Shown here: positions 35,700 through 44,788 of the stretch, one piece after another
Numbering within the stretch: position 1 is the first letter of the stretch
Layout: each line of letters starts with the position of its first letter
The notes under the pieces: model-generated
Told to the model about the DNA's origin: nothing
Database searches by the model: none
What the model saw: the letters and a program-made list of their open reading frames with translations, nothing else
Source: Parvibaculum sp963696585
Lineage (GTDB): Bacteria > Pseudomonadota > Alphaproteobacteria > Parvibaculales > Parvibaculaceae
DNA length: 63,887 bases
Direction: 5' to 3'
NCBI GenBank assembly: GCA_963696585.1
Contig: CAVOKW010000014.1
Coordinates: forward strand, 1-63,887
Made by a program: the position numbers and the translations under genes

Positions 35700-36996
35700 A
35701 GAGGATGAACTTGGAGAGATCGGCATTGCGCGCCAGATCGCCCACCCGGCTCATCACATAGTCGCGATCAATTGCAATCGTCTGGCCGCTTTTATCGGTG
35801 GCTGAAAAGCTGATCTCATCAAGAATACGTTCCAGCACCGTGTGCAGCCGCCGCGCGCCAATATTCTCAACCGTCTCATTCACCAGCGCCGCCATGTCGG
35901 CAATTGCTTCCACACCATCCGGCGTGAAATCGAGGCTGACCCCTTCGGTGCCGAGAAGCGCAACATATTGCTTGATCAGGCTGCCTTCCGGCTCCGTCAG
36001 AATGCGGGTGAAGTCGGCTTTGGTCAGCGCCTGCAATTCAACGCGGATCGGCAAGCGTCCCTGTAGCTCAGGCAGAAGGTCAGACGGTTTGGCAATGTGA
36101 AACGCCCCGGAGGCGATGAAGAGAATATGATCCGTCTTCACCGTGCCATGCTTGGTCGAAACACTTGTGCCTTCAATCAGCGGCAGCAGGTCGCGCTGTA
36201 CGCCTTCCCGGCTCACATCACCCCCGCCACGCGTGTCAGAGCGGGCGCAGATCTTGTCAATTTCATCGAGAAACACAATCCCGCTTTGCTCGACCACGCG
36301 AATGGCCTCGGCAATCAATTGCTCCTGATCCAGAAGCTTGTCGCTTTCCTCCGCAATCAGCACGTCATGAGAGGCAAGCACGGTCATTTTGCGCATCCTG
36401 GTGCGCCCGCCCATGGCTTTGCCCAGCATCTCGGAGAGATTGATCATCTGTCCGCCCGGCATGCCGGGAATTTCAAAACCCGTCATGCCGCCATCGGCGA
36501 CCTCGATCTCGACTTCCTTGTCATTGAGTTCACCAGAGCGCAGCTTGCGGCGAAAACTTTCCCGCGTGGCGTCACTGGCGCTTTTGCCGACCAGCGCCTC
36601 CAGCACGCGGTTTTCAGCCGAAGCCTGGGCGCGGGCTTCCACATCCTTGCGCTTTTTCTCGCGTGTCTGGGTTATGCCGATTTCCAGCAGGTCGCGAATG
36701 ATCTGCTCGACATCGCGCCCGACATAACCGACCTCGGTGAATTTTGTCGCCTCGACTTTCAGGAAGGGCGCTTCAGCCAGTCGCGCCAGACGCCGCGAGA
36801 TTTCGGTTTTGCCAACACCCGTGGGTCCGATCATCAGGATGTTCTTGGGCTGGACTTCCTCGCGCAAGCCTTCCGGCAATTGCTGACGCCGCCAGCGGTT
36901 GCGCAGCGCAATGGCAACGGCGCGCTTGGCGTCATGTTGACCCACAATATGGCGGTCGAGTTCGGAGACAATTTCACGCGGCGAAAAACTGGTCAT
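35698..36996 (-). CDS. hslU: ATP-dependent protease ATPase subunit HslU
   Basis: AAA+ unfoldase that feeds substrates to HslV; 432 residues. N-terminal FSPREIVSELDRHIVGQ, Walker A GPTGVGKTEI, inserted I-domain between about 110 and 230, Walker B IVFLDEIDKIC, sensor region GRLPIRVEL, and the C-terminal SKFIL tail that docks on HslV. It starts 27 bases after hslV. It is probably under heat-shock control with hslV. Confidence 0.97.
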   Translation of the reverse strand: MTSFSPREIVSELDRHIVGQHDAKRAVAIALRNRWRRQQLPEGLREEVQPKNILMIGPTGVGKTEISRRLARLAEAPFLKVEATKFTEVGYVGRDVEQIIRDLLEIGITQTREKKRKDVEARAQASAENRVLEALVGKSASDATRESFRRKLRSGELNDKEVEIEVADGGMTGFEIPGMPGGQMINLSEMLGKAMGGRTRMRKMTVLASHDVLIAEESDKLLDQEQLIAEAIRVVEQSGIVFLDEIDKICARSDTRGGGDVSREGVQRDLLPLIEGTSVSTKHGTVKTDHILFIASGAFHIAKPSDLLPELQGRLPIRVELQALTKADFTRILTEPEGSLIKQYVALLGTEGVSLDFTPDGVEAIADMAALVNETVENIGARRLHTVLERILDEISFSATDKSGQTIAIDRDYVMSRVGDLARNADLSKFIL

Positions 36997-37023
36997 GACG
37001 ATGGGGCTTCCGTGAGGAGGAGA

Positions 37024-37578
37024 TCAGGCGTCGAGGGATTCAATGACAATATTGCCATTGGTGAAGACGCAGATTTCGGCGGCGATCTTCATGGCCTTGC
37101 GGGCAATGTCTTCAGCCGAGAGGTCCGTATCGGCCAGCGCACGCGCGGCGGCCAGCGCATAATTGCCGCCCGAGCCAATGCCGACCACACCATGTTCGGG
37201 CTCCAGCACATCGCCATTGCCCGTCAGCACCAGCGTCACGCGGGCATCCGCCACGATCATCATGGCTTCGAGCCGCCGCAAAAACCGGTCCGTGCGCCAG
37301 TCCTTGGCCAGCTCCACGCAAGCCCTTGTAAGCTGGCCGGGATATTGCTCGATCTTGGCCTCAAGCCGTTCAAACAGCGTCATCGCATCGGCCGTCGCGC
37401 CGGCAAACCCGGCGATCACATCGCCCTTGCCGAGCGGGCGCACCTTGCGCGCATTGCCCTTGAGGATCGTATTGCCGGTCGAAACCTGTCCATCGCCCGC
37501 GATTATCACCTTGCCGCCCTTGCGGACGGCGAGAATGGTCGTGCCGTGCCAGGCGATATAAGGCTCTTGATCAGACAT
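37024..37578 (-). CDS. hslV: ATP-dependent protease proteolytic subunit HslV
   Basis: Thr-type peptidase, 184 residues. WHGTTILAVRKGGKVIIAGDGQVS holds the N-terminal nucleophile Thr, released by removal of the about 11-residue leader MSDQEPYIAWHG. Later motifs GFAGATADAMTLFERLE and GIGSGGNYALAAARAL are normal. It is first in the hslVU operon, with a run of 13-base repeats directly upstream. Confidence 0.97.
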   Translation of the reverse strand: MSDQEPYIAWHGTTILAVRKGGKVIIAGDGQVSTGNTILKGNARKVRPLGKGDVIAGFAGATADAMTLFERLEAKIEQYPGQLTRACVELAKDWRTDRFLRRLEAMMIVADARVTLVLTGNGDVLEPEHGVVGIGSGGNYALAAARALADTDLSAEDIARKAMKIAAEICVFTNGNIVIESLDA

Positions 37579-37590
37579 GCAGGGACTCTC

Positions 37591-37630
37591 GATAAAGGTG
37601 GGCGATAAAGGTGGGCGATAAAGGCAGGGC
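37591..37630. repeat. Three-copy 13-base tandem repeat upstream of hslV
   Basis: Unit GATAAAGGTGGGC twice exactly and a third slightly changed copy (GATAAAGGCAGGGC). It lies 12 bases upstream of the hslV start, within its 5' leader, where copy number could affect the ribosome site region or leader folding. Confidence 0.85.
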
Positions 37631-37665
37631 GGGAGGGACCAGCACAGCTGGAAACCTTTCTTCTC

Positions 37666-37694
37666 ATGTGGCGTCTGGCGCGGTCCGGGTCAAG
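37666..37694 (-). promoter_or_regulatory. Possible heat-shock (RpoH) promoter of hslVU
   Basis: Reverse strand CTTGAC and CCACAT separated by 17 bases, a loose match to the alphaproteobacterial RpoH pattern. It would give a leader of about 80 bases containing the tandem repeat. Confidence 0.35.
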
Positions 37695-38035
37695 CCTTGA
37701 GCTTTGTCGGGGACCGGGGGCTTGATGACGCACCAAAAGGGCGATTGCAATCGTGGCACAACATGTAGCGGCAAGTGGCTTGTCAAAAACGAGCTAACAA
37801 TTTCGCCGCACTGCAATATCAATGAGTTACCTACAGATGTGCATAAATCGTCAAAAGCACTTAATCCGAAACATGAAGAACCCTTCGGGATTCTGGTTAA
37901 CGTCTTGCAAGCCTTTGTCTTTTAGATTGAATCCGCGCTTCAGGCCGCGCAATGTCTTCGAGACTGTTCGCCATGCCTGCCGCCTGCTAAAAGCAGCCCC
38001 GGAATGACCCCACAGCCATAACGCTGGACCCGACG
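37695..38035. other. AT-richer intergenic stretch upstream of hisB
   Basis: No gene supported. The section 37760-37930 is clearly lower in GC than its surroundings and contains TTAA elements (CTTAATCC, GGTTAACG), and a hairpin-like CCCTTCGGG at about 37880. It may contain the hisB promoter. Short frames here (60-75 codons) show no family resemblance. Confidence 0.4.
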
Positions 38036-38647
38036 ATGACCGACGCCCGCCCTGCCCGCACCGCTTCGATCGAACGCGCCACCAAGGAGACGCAGATCGC
38101 CGTGTCGCTCAATCTCGACGGTCAGGGCCATTATGATGTCGAAACCGGCATCGGCTTTCTCGACCACATGCTGGAGCAGCTCTCCCGCCACTCCCTGATG
38201 GACCTGAGACTGCGCGCCAAGGGCGATCTGCACATCGATTTTCACCACACGACCGAGGACACCGGCATCGTCATTGGCGAAGCCGTGCGCAAGGCGCTGG
38301 GTGATTTCAAGGGCATCCGCCGCTATGCCTCGGCCATTATTCCAATGGATGAGACCTGCACCCGCGTCTCGATCGACGTCTCGCAGCGTCCTTATCTGAT
38401 CTGGAAGGTCAATTTCACCAGGCCGAAGCTGGGTGACATGGATACGGAGCTCTTCAGGGAGTGGTTTCAGGCCTTCGCCCAGAATGCCGGCATCACCTTG
38501 CATGTTGAAAACATGTATGGTGAGAACAACCACCACATCGTCGAATCCTGCTTCAAGGGTCTGGCGCGGGCCTTGCGGGAAGCAATCGAGATTGACCCGC
38601 GTGCCGCCCATTCCATTCCCTCGACCAAGGGCGTTTTGGGCAGTTGA
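38036..38647 (+). CDS. hisB: Imidazoleglycerol-phosphate dehydratase
   Basis: Step 6 of histidine synthesis; 203 residues, monofunctional. Mn-binding motifs DHMLEQLSRHS and DFHHTTEDTGI, and later NNHHIVESCFKGLARALREA, are intact. It is first of the hisB-DUF2628-hisH-hisA-hisF series. The promoter should lie in the AT-richer gap upstream. Confidence 0.97.
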   Translation: MTDARPARTASIERATKETQIAVSLNLDGQGHYDVETGIGFLDHMLEQLSRHSLMDLRLRAKGDLHIDFHHTTEDTGIVIGEAVRKALGDFKGIRRYASAIIPMDETCTRVSIDVSQRPYLIWKVNFTRPKLGDMDTELFREWFQAFAQNAGITLHVENMYGENNHHIVESCFKGLARALREAIEIDPRAAHSIPSTKGVLGS

Positions 38648-38737
38648 GCCACGCCAAGCCGGTTCTGGTATTTATGTCCGTTCTGCCCTAGACAGGGGCG
38701 GAAAAACGGCATCCGCCATCGCGGAAGGGTAACCCCC

Positions 38738-39226
38738 ATGCGCATATATACGGTCTATGAATTGCCCGGTGCCCCCCTTGATGCAGGCGGTGTCGTTTTT
38801 GTGCGGGAAGGGTTCTCCTGGCCAGCCTTCTTTTTTAGCTGGATTTGGGCGCTGATCCACAAGCTCTGGCTTGTGACGATGGGCCTCTTTGTCGTTTTGG
38901 CCGCCCTTGCCGCGCTTTTTGAAGCCCTGCATATCGATCCGACGGCGGTCTCTGTCATGTCGGTTGCCGTGCAATTTTTCTTTGCCCTGCAAGCCAATGA
39001 TTTCTGGCGCTGGACGCTGGAACGCCAGGGTTACCGGTTTGTCGCCCTGCAATCAGCCCGCAACCTGCAGGAAGCGGAATTGGCCTTTTTCCGGTCGCCC
39101 CCCGGACAGGCATTGATCGCGACCGGTCGCGCCCGTCCCATGGCAAAACCGGCATCGGGCCCGGTTTGGCCCAAGCGCGACACACATGAAGATGTGCTCG
39201 GTCTTTTCCCGAAGGCTGATACCTGA
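38738..39226 (+). CDS. DUF2628 membrane protein
   Basis: 162 residues. N-terminal soluble stretch (MRIYTVYELPGA), then FVREGFSWPAFFFSWIWALIHKLW, which is the DUF2628 hallmark, and two hydrophobic segments, ending in a polar tail. Role unknown. In alphaproteobacteria it is frequently found between hisB and hisH, as here. Its stop overlaps the hisH start. Confidence 0.88.
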   Translation: MRIYTVYELPGAPLDAGGVVFVREGFSWPAFFFSWIWALIHKLWLVTMGLFVVLAALAALFEALHIDPTAVSVMSVAVQFFFALQANDFWRWTLERQGYRFVALQSARNLQEAELAFFRSPPGQALIATGRARPMAKPASGPVWPKRDTHEDVLGLFPKADT

Positions 39227-39876
39227 TGAAAGTCGCCATTATCGATTATGGCTCCGGCAATCTGCGATCTGCCGCCAAGGCCTTTGAGCGCGCCGCCCGT
39301 GAGGCCGGGCTTGCGGCCAGTGTGTGTGTCACATCAGACGCAGAAGAGCTGCGCACTGCCGATCGCATCGTGCTGCCCGGCGTCGGCGCCTATGGCGATT
39401 GCGCGGCAGGCCTTGCCGCCCTGCCAGGCATGGTCGAAACGCTCAACGAGGAAGTCTGCGGCAAGGCAAAACCTTTTCTGGGTATTTGCGTCGGCATGCA
39501 GTTGATGAGTGAGCGCGGTCTCGAACATGGCATCCACAAGGGATTGGGCTGGATAGCGGGCGATGTTGTCCTGATGACGCCGCCCGACCCCAGGCTCAAA
39601 ATCCCGCATATGGGATGGAACACACTCGATGTGACGCGCCCCCATGCCGTGCTTGATGGCATTGCAACCGGCGACCTGGGCCTGCATGCCTATTTTGTCC
39701 ACTCCTATTACCTCGCCACAAGCCAGGCGCGCGATGCGATCGCCTATACCGACTATGGCGGCCCGCTGACGGCGATCATCGGCAAGGACAATATGGTTGG
39801 CACACAATTCCATCCTGAAAAAAGCCAGACACTGGGTCTGGCCTTGATCGGCAATTTTCTCAAATGGCGGCCCTGA
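39226..39876 (+). CDS. hisH: Imidazole glycerol phosphate synthase, glutamine amidotransferase subunit
   Basis: Class I glutaminase supplying ammonia to HisF; 216 residues. Catalytic Cys in GICVGMQLM (about residue 85), and His-Glu in FHPEKSQ. Also DYGSGNLRSAAKAFERA at the N-terminus and HMGWNTLD in the middle. The ATG overlaps the upstream stop (TGATG), and hisA follows 4 bases after the end. Confidence 0.97.
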   Translation: MKVAIIDYGSGNLRSAAKAFERAAREAGLAASVCVTSDAEELRTADRIVLPGVGAYGDCAAGLAALPGMVETLNEEVCGKAKPFLGICVGMQLMSERGLEHGIHKGLGWIAGDVVLMTPPDPRLKIPHMGWNTLDVTRPHAVLDGIATGDLGLHAYFVHSYYLATSQARDAIAYTDYGGPLTAIIGKDNMVGTQFHPEKSQTLGLALIGNFLKWRP

Positions 39877-39880
39877 CCTG

Positions 39881-40612
39881 ATGATCCTGTTTCCGGCAAT
39901 CGACCTCAAGGACGGCCAATGCGTCCGCCTGATCCGCGGCCTCATGGAAGAAGCGACCGTCTTCAATGACGATCCCGCCGCACAGGCGCATGCCTTTGAA
40001 GCGGCGGGCTTTGAATATCTGCATCTGGTGGATCTGAATGGCGCCTTTGAGGGCCGCCCGGTCAATGCCGCGGCTGTCGATGCGATTTTGAAAACGATTA
40101 CGATCCCGGCCCAGCTGGGCGGCGGCATTCGCGATCTCGCGACCATCGAAACCTGGCTGGGCAAGGGCATTGCCCGCGTCATCATCGGCACGGCTGCGGT
40201 TAAAAATCCGGCGCTCGTTCTGGAGGCCTGCAAACTTTTTCCCGGCCGCATCGCGGTCGGGCTGGATGCCAAAGGCGGCCTTGTGGCCACGCAAGGCTGG
40301 GCCGATGTGTCTGATCTCACCGTGTTCGATATGGCGCGGCGTTTCGAAGATGCCGGCGTTGCCGCCGTCATCTATACCGACATTGATCGCGACGGCGTTC
40401 TCGAAGGCTTGAACATGCCGGCGACCATCGCGCTCGCCAATGCGATTTCCATTCCCGTGATTGCCTCAGGCGGGCTGTCTTCCATCGACGACATCAAGGC
40501 GATGATCGCCGCCAAATGTCCCGGCCTCGAAGGCGCCATTTCCGGTCGCGCCCTTTATGATGGTCGCCTCGATCCGAAAGAAGCCATCAAGCTCTTGAAG
40601 GAAGCCGCCTGA
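39881..40612 (+). CDS. hisA: Phosphoribosylformimino-5-aminoimidazole carboxamide ribotide isomerase
   Basis: Amadori isomerase of histidine synthesis; (beta/alpha)8 barrel, 243 residues. Starts MILFPAIDLKDGQCVRLIRG with the catalytic Asp in AIDLKDG; second catalytic Asp in YTDIDRDG; phosphate loops GGGIRDLATIE and ASGGLSS. Its TGA overlaps the hisF ATG. Confidence 0.97.
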   Translation: MILFPAIDLKDGQCVRLIRGLMEEATVFNDDPAAQAHAFEAAGFEYLHLVDLNGAFEGRPVNAAAVDAILKTITIPAQLGGGIRDLATIETWLGKGIARVIIGTAAVKNPALVLEACKLFPGRIAVGLDAKGGLVATQGWADVSDLTVFDMARRFEDAGVAAVIYTDIDRDGVLEGLNMPATIALANAISIPVIASGGLSSIDDIKAMIAAKCPGLEGAISGRALYDGRLDPKEAIKLLKEAA

Positions 40613-41370
40613 TGCTCAAGGCCCGTGTCATACCCTGTCTGGATGTCAAGGATGGCCGCGTCGTCAAGGGCGTGAATTTTGTCGATCTGCGCGATGCGGG
40701 CGACCCGGTGGAGGCGGCGCGCGCCTATGATGCGGCGGGCGCGGATGAGCTCTGCTTTCTCGACATCACGGCAAGCCATGAAGAACGCGCCATCATATTC
40801 GATGTGGTCCGCCAGACCGCCGAACAATGCTTCATGCCGCTCACTGTCGGGGGCGGTGTGCGCACGGTCGAGGATGTCCGTGCCCTGCTTCTGGCCGGTG
40901 CCGACAAGGTGTCGATCAATACCGCCGCCGTGAACAATCCGGACTTTGTCAGCCTGGCGGCGGAAAAATTCGGCAGCCAATGCATCGTCATCGCGATAGA
41001 TGCCAAGGCCGTCGCACCGGGCAGATGGGAAATCTTCACCCATGGCGGACGCATCCCGACAGGCATGGACGCCGTCGAATTTGCCCGGCGCGTCGTCGCG
41101 CTCGGCGCAGGCGAAATCCTCCTCACATCGATGGATCGCGATGGTGCCAAATCCGGCTTTGATCTGGCCTTGACCCGCGCCGTTTCCGACGCCGTCACCG
41201 TGCCTGTCATCGCGTCTGGCGGTGTCGGCACGCTCGACCATCTTGTCGAAGGTGTGCGCGATGGTCATGCAAGCGCAGTGCTCGCGGCCTCGATTTTCCA
41301 TTTCGGCGATTACACGATTGGCGAAGCCAAGGCCCATATGGCCAAGGCGGGCCTGCCGATGCGCCTGTAG
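40612..41370 (+). CDS. hisF: Imidazole glycerol phosphate synthase cyclase subunit
   Basis: Cyclase partner of HisH; 252-residue barrel. Starts MLKARVIPCLDVKDGRVVKGVNF with the first catalytic Asp; second in LLTSMDRDGAKSGFD; phosphate motifs VGGGVRTVEDV and ASGGVGTLDH. In most relatives hisE follows; here two unrelated genes intervene before hisE at 44381. Confidence 0.97.
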   Translation: MLKARVIPCLDVKDGRVVKGVNFVDLRDAGDPVEAARAYDAAGADELCFLDITASHEERAIIFDVVRQTAEQCFMPLTVGGGVRTVEDVRALLLAGADKVSINTAAVNNPDFVSLAAEKFGSQCIVIAIDAKAVAPGRWEIFTHGGRIPTGMDAVEFARRVVALGAGEILLTSMDRDGAKSGFDLALTRAVSDAVTVPVIASGGVGTLDHLVEGVRDGHASAVLAASIFHFGDYTIGEAKAHMAKAGLPMRL

Positions 41371-41541
41371 CGGCGAGACTGTTGCACCGCAAAAATATAT
41401 TATGATTGCGGGTATGGTCGTGAGACGACAGATTGGGTATCCGGAGATGACAGGCGCAAACCGCGAGGCTGACACAAATCTGTTTTCTTGCGACGATAGG
41501 CTGCACACGCAACTGAGCGAGACTGGGGCATTTTCACCGTC

Positions 41542-43077
41542 ATGAACCCGCGCGAAGTCGAACTCAAGCTGCTTTGTACGCCAGCCGTGTTGCACAAGCT
41601 GATGGCTTCCTCCGCGCTCCTGACCCAGCTATCGCCACCCAGCGCCAGTAATCTTTTATCCACCTATTTCGACACGCCGGGCCGCGATCTTTCAAAGTCC
41701 GGCATCATTTTGCGCTTGCGTCAGGGCAATGATGGCATGGTGCAAACACTCAAGGCCGATGACAGCGATACCCCGGCTGTTGCGCGCGACTGTGTCGAAA
41801 TTGAAACGCTCCTCGCCAAGACGCGAACAACGCCCGATCTGACCCGTCTCCCGGATGAGTGGCAAAAGAAATTATCCGCTCTCATTGCCGATCAGATGCT
41901 GGAGCCAACCATCAGCACGCGGATCAACCGCCATCTTGCCCATTGGAAAGACGGCAAGGGCACTGAAATTGAAATCGCCTTTGACGAGGGCGAAATGACG
42001 GTGGGCAAGGCTTCGCTGCCGATCTGTGAAATCGAACTCGAATTGAAAGCGGGCCACGCTGCCGGTCTTTATGAGCTTGCGCTGGCCCTGCTGGCGCAAG
42101 CGCCGCTGCTCGTCGGGACGCGGAGCAAAGCCCAGCGCGGATTTGATTTGCTGGACCAGCGCCAGCCGGAAGCATTCAAGGCAGGCCCATTGACCCTGTC
42201 CAGGGAAGCAAGCCTTGAGGATGCCTATGCGCGGATTCTCTCCCACTGCCTGACCCATCTTCTCGGCAATGAACGCGCCATCATCCAGCGGCAAGATATT
42301 GAAGCCCTGCATCAGGCGCGTGTCGCGCTGCGCCGCCTGCGCTCTGCCTTTACGGTTTTTGGCGGCGTGATTGGCGGCGATGCGACCGATGAATTGGCTC
42401 AGGAAGCCAAATGGATTGGCAATTCGGTTGGCCGCGCCCGCGATCATGATGTCTTCGTGATGGACATACTCACGCCTGCTTTCAAGGCGAACAAGCCGGA
42501 TGAAGCGATGTTTCATCTGCAAGCTGTCACCGAGATTGCGCGCAAAAAAGCTTGGGAACAGACCTGCATTGCGCTCACCTCAACACGCTATGCGCAGTTC
42601 CAATTGCGGCTGGGTCATTATCTCGCGGCTCAGGACTGGCGACCCCTGGCCGCTTATGACGTTCTTGCCGCCGGTTCGGCACAGGTTTTTGCCGATGCCG
42701 CCCTCGACAAGCGTCTTTCGAGCGTCATGCGGCTCGGTCGCGACATTGCAGATCTTGATACAAGCGATCGGCATGAATTGCGCAAGCGTTTGAAAAAATT
42801 GCGCTACACGCTGGGCTTCTTTGCCTCGCTCTATCCGCGCAGCGCCGCCAAATCCTATCTGGACGATCTGGGCCGCCTTCAGGATGTCTTTGGATCCCTC
42901 AATGATGTGGCCATGGCCACGACCATTTTGGAGCGTCTTGTGGCAAATGATCCCGAACTTGCCGGACCGGCCGCCCAAATCCTGGCCTGGCACGAGGAAA
43001 AAGCCACTGCGGACTGGAAAGCCGCCCTCAAGCTCTGGCAGCGCTTCAGCCGCCACGATCCTTTTTGGCATGGCTAA
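41542..43077 (+). CDS. CYTH-CHAD inorganic triphosphatase
   Basis: 511 residues with two domains. The N-terminal CYTH domain (about 1-200) opens with REVELKLLC, the ExExK metal-triphosphate signature, and includes STYFDTPGRDLSKSGIILRLR. The C-terminal CHAD domain (about 215-505) has HQARVALRRLRSAF and LRKRLKKLRYTLGFFASLY, conserved His and Arg/Lys residues thought to bind polyphosphate. It likely hydrolyses tripolyphosphate. A 171-base gap separates it from hisF, so it may have its own promoter. Confidence 0.95.
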   Translation: MNPREVELKLLCTPAVLHKLMASSALLTQLSPPSASNLLSTYFDTPGRDLSKSGIILRLRQGNDGMVQTLKADDSDTPAVARDCVEIETLLAKTRTTPDLTRLPDEWQKKLSALIADQMLEPTISTRINRHLAHWKDGKGTEIEIAFDEGEMTVGKASLPICEIELELKAGHAAGLYELALALLAQAPLLVGTRSKAQRGFDLLDQRQPEAFKAGPLTLSREASLEDAYARILSHCLTHLLGNERAIIQRQDIEALHQARVALRRLRSAFTVFGGVIGGDATDELAQEAKWIGNSVGRARDHDVFVMDILTPAFKANKPDEAMFHLQAVTEIARKKAWEQTCIALTSTRYAQFQLRLGHYLAAQDWRPLAAYDVLAAGSAQVFADAALDKRLSSVMRLGRDIADLDTSDRHELRKRLKKLRYTLGFFASLYPRSAAKSYLDDLGRLQDVFGSLNDVAMATTILERLVANDPELAGPAAQILAWHEEKATADWKAALKLWQRFSRHDPFWHG

Positions 43078-43174
43078 AGTCCCGCTCGCCCGTTAAGAAA
43101 ATGGGAATGCCTGACCCGTTATTCTCGGCAGGCAGGGCGGAGATCGGCCTGTCGTATCGCCCGGGGTCACCTGC

Positions 43175-44254
43175 ATGTCTGAGAATCGCGCTCGCCAACC
43201 AGTCGGAACAAGACCGTCATCCGCCGAGGTGACGCGCGATCCCCATGCCATTATCGGGCGCAAGATCACCCAGGAAGCGCTGGAGCGGCTGGCTGAATTG
43301 CATGACCGCTACCTCAAGGGCGTTCCCAATGCCTGGTGTGCGGTTCTCAAGGAATGCGATCTGACCGGCCTTGATTTCCGCAACCTCAATTTCTCGCATG
43401 GCCATTTCATTGCCTGTGATTTTGATGGCTCGGACCTTGAAGACAGTCACTTCACGGGCGCCAATCTGTTCAGCGCCAGTTTTGACGGGACCAATCTCAC
43501 CCGCACGAATTTTGCCCGCGCCGATTTGCGCGGCGCCCGCTTCGAGAATGCGCAAATGACGGAGGCGCGACTTGAAGGCGCCGACCTGCGCCGGGGCTCG
43601 GTCATACGCCGCGGGGCCAATGCACCCGACGGACGCGAAAATTCGAGTTTCCGCAACGCCCGGATGCTGGGTACCAATCTGAGTGAATGCAAATTGCTTG
43701 GTGCGGATTTTGAGGGCGCCTCGATTTCCGGTGTTTCGCTTAAGGGCGCCGATCTGCGGGGTGCCTGTTTTACCGGGGCGGAACTCACCTGCGTGGAGCT
43801 GAGCGGGGCCAATCTCACGGATACGGATTTTCGACGTGCCGTTATGGATGAGGCCACCGCCTCACGGGGCGATATGATGCGCGCCAACAAGGCACGCCGG
43901 GCACCGGGCCCCGAACGCATGAAGAAAATGCTCGACGCCCATATTCTCTGGATCCAGACCGGCGAACAGCGGGGCGAGCGGGCCGACTTCAGCAATATGG
44001 ATTTGTCGCGGACTGATTTTTCGCGCGCCATTCTGGCCAGCGCCAATCTGCAGGGCGCCATCCTCGCCAGTGTCAATTTTGAAGGCGCCATTCTCGCCGC
44101 CGCCGATCTGCGCGGTGCCATCCTGTTGCGAGCCAATTTGACCAATGCCGATTTGCGGGGCGCCGATCTGCGCGGCACCGACATGCGCGATGTCATGCAG
44201 GCCGGTGCCAAGCTCGGTGCTTTGGCGGGCACCAGCCTTCATACACGTCGTTAG
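43175..44254 (+). CDS. Pentapeptide-repeat protein with two repeat blocks
   Basis: 359 residues. Two A(D/N)LxX right-handed beta-helix blocks (about residues 60-225 and 275-350; e.g. LEDSHFTGANLFSASFDGTN and LQGAILASVNFEGAILAAAD) are separated by a non-repeat, charged helical linker (ASRGDMMRANKARRAPGPERM..KMLDAHILWIQTGEQRG). The N-terminal 60 residues include ITQEALERLAELHDRYLKGVPNA. Some pentapeptide proteins mimic DNA and bind gyrase, but the linker layout here points to another, unknown role. It sits between the CYTH-CHAD gene and hisE. Confidence 0.93.
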   Translation: MSENRARQPVGTRPSSAEVTRDPHAIIGRKITQEALERLAELHDRYLKGVPNAWCAVLKECDLTGLDFRNLNFSHGHFIACDFDGSDLEDSHFTGANLFSASFDGTNLTRTNFARADLRGARFENAQMTEARLEGADLRRGSVIRRGANAPDGRENSSFRNARMLGTNLSECKLLGADFEGASISGVSLKGADLRGACFTGAELTCVELSGANLTDTDFRRAVMDEATASRGDMMRANKARRAPGPERMKKMLDAHILWIQTGEQRGERADFSNMDLSRTDFSRAILASANLQGAILASVNFEGAILAAADLRGAILLRANLTNADLRGADLRGTDMRDVMQAGAKLGALAGTSLHTRR

Positions 44255-44380
44255 CCTCCCTAACGCCCCCAAGCCTATCGTCTGGCGCATATGTGACAAA
44301 TCTGCTAGGCAAAGCCGCCGTGTTGTCTTGACAGGGGTCAATCAGCAATCACGGCGCGCCTTGAAGGAGCTGTGTGGACC

Positions 44381-44704
44381 ATGTCCGCCCATCAGCTTGA
44401 TGCCCTGTTCGCCGTCATTGCCGCCCGCAAGGGTGCCAATGCCGACACCTCCTACACGGCGCGATTGCTCTCGCGCGGTGTAGACAAGTGCGCCCAGAAG
44501 CTTGGCGAGGAAGCCGTTGAAACGGCGATTGCCGCCGCCACAAGGGACAGGTCTGCCGTGCTTTCGGAATCGGCCGATCTGCTGTTTCACTGGCTGGTCT
44601 TGCTGGCATCCCTCGATCTGGATCCACAGGATGTCTATGCCGAGTTGGCGCGTCGCGAGGGTATTTCAGGTCTTGATGAAAAAGCCGCGCGTCCAAAGAC
44701 TTAG
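44381..44704 (+). CDS. hisE: Phosphoribosyl-ATP pyrophosphatase
   Basis: Step 2 of histidine synthesis; 107 residues from ATG 44381. A GTG three codons earlier is also in frame, and AAGGAG upstream fits either. Motifs SYTARLLSRGVDKCAQKLGEEAVETAIAAA and ESADLLFHWLVLLA are the MazG-like metal and helix motifs. It is displaced from hisF by about 3 kb and followed by coaA, its usual alphaproteobacterial neighbour. Confidence 0.95.
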   Translation: MSAHQLDALFAVIAARKGANADTSYTARLLSRGVDKCAQKLGEEAVETAIAAATRDRSAVLSESADLLFHWLVLLASLDLDPQDVYAELARREGISGLDEKAARPKT

Positions 44705-44788
44705 ATCAACAAACGCCATCATAACAAGATAGGCTGTCCCTCTGGGACGCGCAGCCTGATCCATAACGACCAACGGGAACGCAGCGAA

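Noticed and set aside
37822..38007. 61-codon frame in the AT-richer hisB upstream gap
   Set aside because: Composition and lack of a ribosome site suggest chance; no family resemblance.
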